16,591 nucleotides of DNA from Flavobacteriaceae bacterium (GTDB lineage Bacteria > Bacteroidota > Bacteroidia > Flavobacteriales > Flavobacteriaceae): contig JALRDC010000060.1 in assembly GCA_023262245.1 (NCBI GenBank), positions 1 through 16,591 of the forward strand, written 5' to 3'. This document shows, piece by piece, positions 1-5,316 of the stretch (position 1 is the first letter of the stretch; each line of letters begins with the position of its first letter). A model generated the notes under the pieces. It was given only the letters and a program-made list of their open reading frames with translations, did no database searches and was not told the origin of the DNA. The position numbers and the translations under genes are program-made.

Positions 1-70
1 TACTGTAAGAATTGTACAAATTACAAGAATTATATGTATGTAATAAAAAATATTGTGTTTCATTATATAT
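1..70. other. AT-rich left edge with no gene that can be supported
   Basis: This stretch is extremely AT-rich. A forward frame is open from base 1 to a TGA at 76-78 and encodes a 25-residue tail with a Cys-x-x-Cys pair near its start. It could be the end of a gene lying further left, but it is too short to judge. No promoter, RNA or repeat is evident. Confidence 0.3.
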
Positions 71-487
71 ATGAGTGATATAATAAAAAATAGTATTTAT
101 TCAAGTAAATAATTAGAAAGAGATGTTCAACTAAATTTAAACGAAAATCCAAGTATGGAACCACATGATGGTTTAGTAATGGTTCCATTAACCTGAAATA
201 AGAGACGTTTTTATCAAGCGTTAAAACAAAAAAATAATTATAATACTAGTTTGAGTAATAATTATCAACCAGGAAATTACAAGATTGAATTATTAAAATT
301 TAATAGTAGAAGGATAGAAACGGAAACTCTAACTGAACATGATTATAGAGATTATGACCCAATAGGAAGTTTAATATCAATGAATGAAGGTAAATTTATA
401 GCTCAGGCTTTTTATCAAGGAAATTATACGAATTATGGTGGAAAAAAAGACAAAAAAAATAGAAAAACTAGAAAGAAGCATTTTTAA
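71..487 (+). pseudogene. Disrupted ORF with a virus-like basic C-terminal tail; foreign or chimeric
   Basis: I do not recognise this gene. One frame runs from an ATG at 71 to a TAA at 485-487, about 138 codons, but it is broken by TAA at 110-112 and TGA at 194-196. The translation reads smoothly across both stops, as if they had been Gln and Trp codons. Only the part from a TTG at 251 is open (78 residues). The protein is rich in Asn, Tyr and Lys and ends in a tail of the form GGKK-DKKNRKTRKK. Such basic tails recur in proteins of algal giant viruses (established knowledge); assigning this fragment to them is inference. GC content is about 24% by hand count over 1-480, well below the genes to the right. 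The end overlaps the convergent PLP-enzyme gene by 20 bases. It may be viral DNA joined by misassembly, a decayed insertion or a small unknown flavobacterial gene. Confidence 0.4.
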
Positions 488-1580
488 ATGTATGTTCTAA
501 TTTGGTCACTTCCCCAAACATGCCCTGAACCTCTAAAATCAGTATAGCATATTTCAAATTGTTTATATTCATTCCAATTATAATCATAACATAAAATAAA
601 TCACCAATCTTAAAGTCATTTTCTTGCTGATATTCTACCATTAAGTGTTCCTCACTTTGACCCTTGTGTATTGCTTCTTCCAATCCAAAAATTTGCACCC
701 TCGGCAACGGCATTTCAGAAGCTAGGGCTTTATGGCCTAGATCAAAACAATAGATGTTTTCACTGGGTTTACTGATCAGTCTAGTAGCTAGAACTGCTGC
801 TTGTTGAAAAGGAGCTTCTTTCCAAATTCTTTTATATCCCAAATCCCATAACAAGGTAGTTCCTGGACTAAGAAGATTATGTTCTCGCTGTGCGTGAGGA
901 TAAAAACTAGGTGACCCTCCGGTAATGTGATTGGGAACTTCCCCTCCTCTGTCTTCAATTGTCTTGATTAATTCGGCAACTGATTTAAAGGCTGCATTGC
1001 ATTTTTCAATTCGCTCCTCTAGTAGTGGTGGGCGAATATGTCCATCATAAATATGCAAACCTTTAGCAATTATTTGAGGTTGGATCATTAATTTCATGTA
1101 AAAATCTGCTGCCTTGTCTGGAGTGATTCCAGTTCGATTCATTCCATTATTGATATCAACCCACAAGTTGATTTTTTGATTTTGTGCAGCGGCCAACTTT
1201 GAAAAAAGATTTAGGGAGAATTCATTATCCACCAAAGTGGAAAAAGAGATTTCTGTATGCTTGGCTTGGGCTTCTAAAAAGTGACGCATCTTCTCTTTAG
1301 TAGGCTGTATGGCTAATAAAATATGTTCTACACCACAGGAAATTAACATTTGAAGCTCTCCAAGTGTCGCACATTTAAATTGTTTGATCCCTAACTCCAT
1401 TTGCATTTTAACCACGGCACGCATCTTATTGGTCTTTACGTGAGGAATTAACCGTTGATGATCTCCAGAAATACGAATCATAGATTCTATATTATTTTTA
1501 ATTCTTTCTGGATAAACAAATAAAGCTGGAGTTATTATTTGATCTTCGTTTTCAACTTTATACCAAAGGGTTTTAGCCAT
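468..1580 (-). CDS. PLP-dependent D-threonine aldolase / D-serine dehydratase family protein (DSD1-like)
   Basis: This fold-type III PLP enzyme (alanine racemase N-terminal domain plus a D-serine-dehydratase-like C-terminal domain) would cleave D-threonine or deaminate D-serine in the cytoplasm. The N-terminal motif PHVKTNK places the PLP-binding lysine at residue 49. GGSPSFYPHA near residue 220 and SPGTTLLWDLGY near 240 also fit the family, as does the 370-residue length. The gene starts 3 bases after ridA and is the last gene of a gntP-ridA operon. RidA beside it fits a dehydratase, because such enzymes release 2-aminoacrylate. One oddity is that family members carry a His-x-Cys (or His-x-Asp) metal site near the C-terminus. 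Here the part after FYVM (about 585-600) contains no Cys and no His at that place, and the last 40 residues are AT-rich and unfamiliar. The true 3' end may be altered, or replaced by the foreign left-edge DNA. The choice between aldolase and dehydratase is not settled. Confidence 0.8.
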   Translation of the reverse strand: MAKTLWYKVENEDQIITPALFVYPERIKNNIESMIRISGDHQRLIPHVKTNKMRAVVKMQMELGIKQFKCATLGELQMLISCGVEHILLAIQPTKEKMRHFLEAQAKHTEISFSTLVDNEFSLNLFSKLAAAQNQKINLWVDINNGMNRTGITPDKAADFYMKLMIQPQIIAKGLHIYDGHIRPPLLEERIEKCNAAFKSVAELIKTIEDRGGEVPNHITGGSPSFYPHAQREHNLLSPGTTLLWDLGYKRIWKEAPFQQAAVLATRLISKPSENIYCFDLGHKALASEMPLPRVQIFGLEEAIHKGQSEEHLMVEYQQENDFKIGDLFYVMIIIGMNINNLKYAILILEVQGMFGEVTKLEHTFKNASF

Positions 1581-1583
1581 GAT

Positions 1584-2051
1584 TCAATTTTCGATTAAAA
1601 ATGATGCTTCGATCTCTACGGCTACATTATCTGGAAGATTCATGCCTACAGCACTTCTTGAACCAATACCAAATTCATCACCGAAAACTTCAGCAAATAA
1701 TTCGCTAAATCCATTTATCACGTAAGGATGAGATTCAAACTCTGGGATTGCATTAACCATCCCTAAAACTTTTATAATACGTTTGATTTTCAAATCTCCA
1801 GGACTATGATGTACAAGAGTAGAGAGCATTGTAAGTCCGACTTGCCTTGCAGCATTTTTTGCTTCCTCCCGATCCAAATCAGATCCAACTTTGCCTTGGA
1901 TCATACTGCCGTCATTCAAAACAGGGCCTTGACCCGAAACATAGAGTTGATTTCCGACAATCAAAATAGGCCGGTAAAGTCCAGCAGGCTCTGGAGCTGA
2001 TGGTAAAATTAAACCCATTTCTTGAACACGCTTTTTTAACGATATACTCAT
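1584..2051 (-). CDS. RidA (YjgF/YER057c/UK114) family protein, likely enamine/imine deaminase
   Basis: RidA-family proteins are small cytosolic trimers that hydrolyse reactive enamines and imines such as 2-aminoacrylate released by PLP enzymes. Here the protein has YVSGQGPV near residue 40, GKVGSDL near 55, and a C-terminal block with SRSAVGM-NLP followed by VEIEA. The arginine of that block corresponds to the substrate-binding arginine of RidA. At about 155 residues it is longer than E. coli RidA and resembles the subgroup that begins with a roughly 15-residue helix before the first strand. I chose the ATG at 2051, one base after the permease stop, over a TTG three codons upstream that lies inside the permease stop region. 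It sits between the permease and the PLP enzyme, which suggests it detoxifies intermediates of that enzyme. Confidence 0.88.
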   Translation of the reverse strand: MSISLKKRVQEMGLILPSAPEPAGLYRPILIVGNQLYVSGQGPVLNDGSMIQGKVGSDLDREEAKNAARQVGLTMLSTLVHHSPGDLKIKRIIKVLGMVNAIPEFESHPYVINGFSELFAEVFGDEFGIGSRSAVGMNLPDNVAVEIEASFLIEN

Positions 2052-2052
2052 T

Positions 2053-3369
2053 TTAAACAAACTGATTTAAGATTAATACTCCCATAAGACCTGATACCCC
2101 AATACTAGTTTCCATTACTGTCCATGTTAAAAGTGTTTCTTTGATACTTAAATTAAAATATTCTTTAAAGAGCCAAAACCCACTATCATTTACATGTGAG
2201 AGCATTAAACTACCTGCCCCAATGGACAAAACCATCAATTCAGGACTGACTGTAGTGGTTTGCACTAAAGGCAAAACTATGCCGGCTGTTGTAAGACCAG
2301 CAACCGTAGCAGAACCAACAGAAAAACGGATTAGTGTTGCAATGATCCAGGCAATAAGCAAGGGTGACATAGAGCTGATTTGTAGCAACCCTCCAATATA
2401 TTCACTCGCTCCACTATCTATCAATATTTGTTTTAGTGCTCCCGCACCCGAAATAATTAAAAGAACCATTGTGATACCCGATACAGCTTCACGAAAAATC
2501 TTCATCAGTTGATTCATGTTTTTACCTCTAGCAATGCCTAAAGTATAGGTTCCTAAAAGCAAGGTAACCAAAAGTGCAATTACCGGATTTCCAAAAAAGC
2601 TAACCAACTGTCCAATAAGAGATTCTTTGGCAAACACCCCCCCCATTAGTGTCGCCAAACCAATTAATATTACGGGTAATAATGAGGTAAACAGGCTATT
2701 GAATAAACTAGGAAGTTCGTTCGTTTTAAACGTCCTGGAGGCCATAAATTCTTTTAAGGGTTTTGCTGCAACCTTTGGAAGGAAACGCGTGAGCAAGGGA
2801 CCAGAAATCAAAATAGAAGGAATTGCAAGAACAACTCCATAAAGTAACGTTTTACCAAGATCTGCTTCAAACATCACCGAAAGTGCGGAAGGTGCTGGAT
2901 GAGGAGGTAAGAATCCGTGAGTGACCGACAAGGCTGCTAGCATTGGTAAGCCTACTCCAATCAAAGACAAACCTGTAGCAGAAGCTACTGTAAAAACTAA
3001 AGGTACCAAGATTACAAAACCAACAGAATAAAACATGATAATTCCTACAATAAAACCAGTAAGCATCACCGCAGTTTTAGTGTGTTTTACCCCAAATATT
3101 CGAATAAGCCCATTGGTTATTTGTTGTGCAGCACCACTTTCAGCAACTAATTTTCCCAGCATTGCCCCCAGTCCCAAAATCATGACTAAAAAACCTAAGG
3201 TATTTCCTATTCCTGTTTCTATTGAGCTTAGTAATGTGTCTAAGGGCATGCCTTGACCAATACCAATTGCTATAGAAACAATAATAAATGCAATGAAGGC
3301 ATTGAGTCTAAAAAAGACAATCAAAAAAAACAAAAGGAGAATTCCTAGAGAAATAACTACTAAAGGCAT
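2053..3369 (-). CDS. GntP-family permease, possible D-serine/D-threonine or sugar-acid proton symporter
   Basis: This is a polytopic inner-membrane transporter of 438 residues, the usual size for the gluconate:H+ symporter family (GntT/GntP/DsdX). It is highly hydrophobic throughout. Family blocks include QGMPLDTLL near residue 40, LGLGAMLGKL near 66, SVTHGFLPPHP near 148-158, and SHVNDSGFWLFKEYFNL near the end. The start resembles the family's MPLV opening. Members carry gluconate and related sugar acids, but DsdX carries D-serine, and linkage to a D-amino-acid enzyme and RidA favours an amino-acid substrate (inference). One oddity is that the family usually has FYEVGFV or a close variant after the third membrane segment, from memory, whereas here it reads FYSVGFV with Ser115. 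It is the first gene of the operon. A possible -7 box lies at 3397-3404, and the upstream neighbour's terminator isolates it. Confidence 0.9.
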   Translation of the reverse strand: MPLVVISLGILLLFFLIVFFRLNAFIAFIIVSIAIGIGQGMPLDTLLSSIETGIGNTLGFLVMILGLGAMLGKLVAESGAAQQITNGLIRIFGVKHTKTAVMLTGFIVGIIMFYSVGFVILVPLVFTVASATGLSLIGVGLPMLAALSVTHGFLPPHPAPSALSVMFEADLGKTLLYGVVLAIPSILISGPLLTRFLPKVAAKPLKEFMASRTFKTNELPSLFNSLFTSLLPVILIGLATLMGGVFAKESLIGQLVSFFGNPVIALLVTLLLGTYTLGIARGKNMNQLMKIFREAVSGITMVLLIISGAGALKQILIDSGASEYIGGLLQISSMSPLLIAWIIATLIRFSVGSATVAGLTTAGIVLPLVQTTTVSPELMVLSIGAGSLMLSHVNDSGFWLFKEYFNLSIKETLLTWTVMETSIGVSGLMGVLILNQFV

Positions 3370-3396
3370 AAGTTCTTAAATCAATTGCTTTCCTGC

Positions 3397-3404
3397 TAAA
3401 GATA
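3397..3404 (-). promoter_or_regulatory. Candidate -7 box for the gntP-ridA-PLP enzyme operon
   Basis: The minus strand reads TATCTTTA, one base from the Bacteroidota consensus TA-nn-TTTG, and lies 27 bases before the permease ATG. No clear -33 TTG is visible at the right distance. The terminator just upstream makes a promoter in this gap necessary. Confidence 0.35.
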
Positions 3405-3415
3405 ATGGAAATTGA

Positions 3416-3445
3416 AAATAAAAAAACCCTCCGAAAGGAGGGTTT
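3416..3445 (-). terminator. Rho-independent terminator of the 3464-4147 gene
   Basis: On the minus strand a perfect 9-bp stem (arms 3445-3437 and 3432-3424, AAACCCTCC pairing with GGAGGGTTT) closes a 4-base loop and runs straight into a T-tract. It lies 18 bases after the stop codon of the secreted protein. The plus strand has no T-tract after the stem, so it is expected to work in one direction. Confidence 0.88.
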
Positions 3446-3463
3446 GTAAAAAAAGCATTCTTC

Positions 3464-4147
3464 TTACCAAGATTTTAACCGAACCATGGTCATCGATCCA
3501 AGAAAATTAGAGTACTTATTTGTTAATTTTTGAAATTTGATAAATGCTTCTTGTTGGGCTTGAGTTTTTGGTCCCCATCCTAAAGCGGCACCGTAATCTT
3601 CATGTGTAGTATAAACATAATGAGATTCTCCGTCTGTACTGGTACCATGAGAAAATTGGCCTAAAGAGAGGTATCCCTGCTGAGGAAAAGCTTTAATTAA
3701 ATCTGTAAAAGCCGCAGCAAAACTTGGAGCATCTTCCACCCTCCATTTCCAAACTTGGAATACATTTTCGTTAGCTTTTTCTGTATTCATTCTCATTAAA
3801 GTTGATCCCCCAGTGACAGATACTAAATCTGCAAATTTTAAAATATTATCATTGAAGGCAAGATACGCTGCTCCCGATCGGAGTTTACGAAGAGCTGTTA
3901 AACCTGCTACAGATCCTGAAAAGGTTAAAAAATGTGTAGCTTCAACTTCCTCTGGTTTAAAATATACTCGACTTAAAGAAATCGTTACTCCCTCTGGTTT
4001 TTCAATACTTCCGTAAAAGTTATCTAAAAGATCAAAAACGAAACCCGCTTTCCCCTTTTCTACTTTTAGCCCTACTTGTTCAAAGGCTATATTTTGTGCT
4101 ACAATTAAATTGGTTGTTGCTAACAACAACAAAAAGATTTTTTTCAT
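3464..4147 (-). CDS. Secreted protein with two tandem alpha/beta-barrel-like units, function unknown
   Basis: I do not recognise a named family. The 227-residue protein starts with a classical signal peptide (MKK, a Leu-rich core, cleavage near VA-Q at residues 17-18), so it should be periplasmic or anchored outside. The mature part seems to contain a duplicated unit. Residues about 24-90 begin V-x-L-K-V-E, follow with a Phe-rich helix, and end at HFLTFSGSVAGLTAL. Residues about 132-192 begin V-W-K-W-R-V-E-D, follow with a similar helix, and end at HYVYTTHEDYGAALG. The pattern resembles dimeric alpha/beta-barrel (ferredoxin-like) domains, here fused in tandem, but no catalytic residue stands out. 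It is transcribed alone, with its own terminator and a possible -7 box at 4173-4180. Fold assignment is inference; secretion is well supported. Confidence 0.8.
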   Translation of the reverse strand: MKKIFLLLLATTNLIVAQNIAFEQVGLKVEKGKAGFVFDLLDNFYGSIEKPEGVTISLSRVYFKPEEVEATHFLTFSGSVAGLTALRKLRSGAAYLAFNDNILKFADLVSVTGGSTLMRMNTEKANENVFQVWKWRVEDAPSFAAAFTDLIKAFPQQGYLSLGQFSHGTSTDGESHYVYTTHEDYGAALGWGPKTQAQQEAFIKFQKLTNKYSNFLGSMTMVRLKSW

Positions 4148-4172
4148 TTTTATTGATTTATGGTTAATGACC

Positions 4173-4180
4173 TAAAAATA
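4173..4180 (-). promoter_or_regulatory. Candidate -7 box for the 3464-4147 gene
   Basis: The minus strand reads TATTTTTA, 25 bases before the ATG and just beyond the upstream gene's terminator. It differs in the last base from the TA-nn-TTTG consensus. The surroundings are so AT-rich that chance matches are likely; no -33 element is seen. Confidence 0.27.
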
Positions 4181-4229
4181 ACAAAAGAAAATGGAATTTG
4201 TTTAATGAAAAATACTTTAAAAGATATTT

Positions 4230-4261
4230 TAAAAAAACCCTCTTTAAAGAGGGTTTTTTTA
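4230..4261 (-). terminator. Terminator of the NTF2-like gene; perfect 32-bp palindrome
   Basis: Bases 4230-4261 form a perfect palindrome centred between 4245 and 4246: an A-tract, ACCCTCTTT, its complement and a T-tract. Folded as RNA it gives a GC-centred stem with a short loop and a U-tract on either strand. It lies 18 bases after the stop of the 4280-5197 gene, so its main task is terminating that minus-strand transcript. Confidence 0.88.
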
Positions 4262-4279
4262 TCTAAGGAATGCTTTTTA

Positions 4280-5197
4280 CTAATTTGGAAATTGAGCAGG
4301 ATTGTAATAATAATCCTCTCTTACAATTTCACCATCTTTATTTACAGTGTGTTGAAGATGTTGCATTACTGAAGCAACCTTCCCGGATTTCCTGTTTTTA
4401 ATTCGAACTTTCCACCATGATAAAATGACAACCTGATCTCCTTCATAAGCGATTGCATCTGGATATCCAATTTCTTCAATACGCATAATTTCAAAAAGCT
4501 CGAATGCAGCTTTCATATCGTTCATTTCTTCATCTAAAGACTTGAAATCAAATTCACCACGATTCATTACATCGTAGATCTTTGCGTTTTCATTGAAATA
4601 AGTACGCACTTTTTCAACGTCCATTTCTCTAATTCCAGCAATCATTAAACGTATATTGGAAATGAATGGATGATCTTTATAAACCACACCATTCTTTCGT
4701 GTACCATAAGCATCATATGCTTTCTTCCAAAGGATTTGATCATCATTAACCCAAAGGGCTAAAATTTTACTGTTTTTATCAATTCTAAAAGTAGCGTATC
4801 GAGGCATGGCTAAATCTACACCTGTATTTACATCATACCCGGTGAGGTACTCATAAGTTTTTACATCTACAATTTCATCTTTTTTGTATTCTAACACATC
4901 GGGATAGGATCCTCCCCAGTGTTTGATACTAAAATTTGCAATATTTCTGCTTAAATAATTCGAACGTCCTAAAAGATCCTCTAAGGTTCTTGGTGTACGG
5001 ACATTTGTAGTGTACCATTTAAAATTTTCAGCAACCATTCCTTTAAGGGTTTCGATATCTCCACTAATGTATGCCTTATTAAACTTTTCAACGGTTTGAA
5101 TTTGGGGATGGTCAATATAAATTGTTCCATTCTTTTTCTTCTGTGCATTTACAGTAAATACAAAAAATAAGAAACTAATTGATATAATTTTCTTCAT
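4280..5197 (-). CDS. Secreted protein with duplicated NTF2/SnoaL-like domains
   Basis: The 305-residue protein opens with a signal peptide (MKKIISISFLFFVFTVNA, cleavage before Gln19). Two similar halves follow. The first starts at KNGTIYIDHPQI (residue 22) and the second at KNGVVYKDHPFI (residue 168), with 8 of 12 positions identical. Each half continues with a helix, an acidic turn (SGDIETLKGMVAENFKWY, and then MDVEKVRTYFNENAKIYD), and later strands with Trp-rich ends (ILALWVNDD, VVILSWWKVRI). This order of helix, D-x-E/V-x-L and F-x-E-N-x-x-x-Y is typical of NTF2-like/SnoaL cone folds, which bind small hydrophobic ligands or act as isomerases or cyclases. No catalytic set can be named and the ligand is unknown. 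It is monocistronic, with a strong terminator downstream and a possible -7 box at 5222-5229. Confidence 0.82.
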   Translation of the reverse strand: MKKIISISFLFFVFTVNAQKKKNGTIYIDHPQIQTVEKFNKAYISGDIETLKGMVAENFKWYTTNVRTPRTLEDLLGRSNYLSRNIANFSIKHWGGSYPDVLEYKKDEIVDVKTYEYLTGYDVNTGVDLAMPRYATFRIDKNSKILALWVNDDQILWKKAYDAYGTRKNGVVYKDHPFISNIRLMIAGIREMDVEKVRTYFNENAKIYDVMNRGEFDFKSLDEEMNDMKAAFELFEIMRIEEIGYPDAIAYEGDQVVILSWWKVRIKNRKSGKVASVMQHLQHTVNKDGEIVREDYYYNPAQFPN

Positions 5198-5221
5198 GAC
5201 TTTGATTTATGATTAGTATGT

Positions 5222-5229
5222 TAAAGATA
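5222..5229 (-). promoter_or_regulatory. Candidate -7 box for the NTF2-like gene
   Basis: The minus strand reads TATCTTTA, the same octamer as before the gntP operon, 24 bases before the ATG. It is one base off the TA-nn-TTTG consensus. No TTG is found about 20 bases further upstream. Confidence 0.33.
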
Positions 5230-5316
5230 TAATTATTAAATCAATTAGGATAACACACAAGCAACTATTAGAATTTTAATTTAATTATCTAAATTGCCTT
5301 TCTTTTAAATCAATCA

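Noticed and set aside
2052..2060. TTG at 2060 as start of the RidA gene
   Set aside because: An ATG at 2051 sits one base after the permease stop, gives a normal family N-terminus, and needs no rare start codon.
2141..2512. Plus-strand 123-residue open frame
   Set aside because: It is antisense to the GntP permease, whose family motifs are clear; the frame reflects the complement of hydrophobic codons.
4230..4261. Perfect palindrome as an operator or attachment site
   Set aside because: A GC-rich stem with flanking A- and T-tracts directly after a stop codon is explained by termination.
4160..4372. Plus-strand 70-residue open frame
   Set aside because: It crosses a strong terminator palindrome and the 3' end of the NTF2-like gene, and has no family features.
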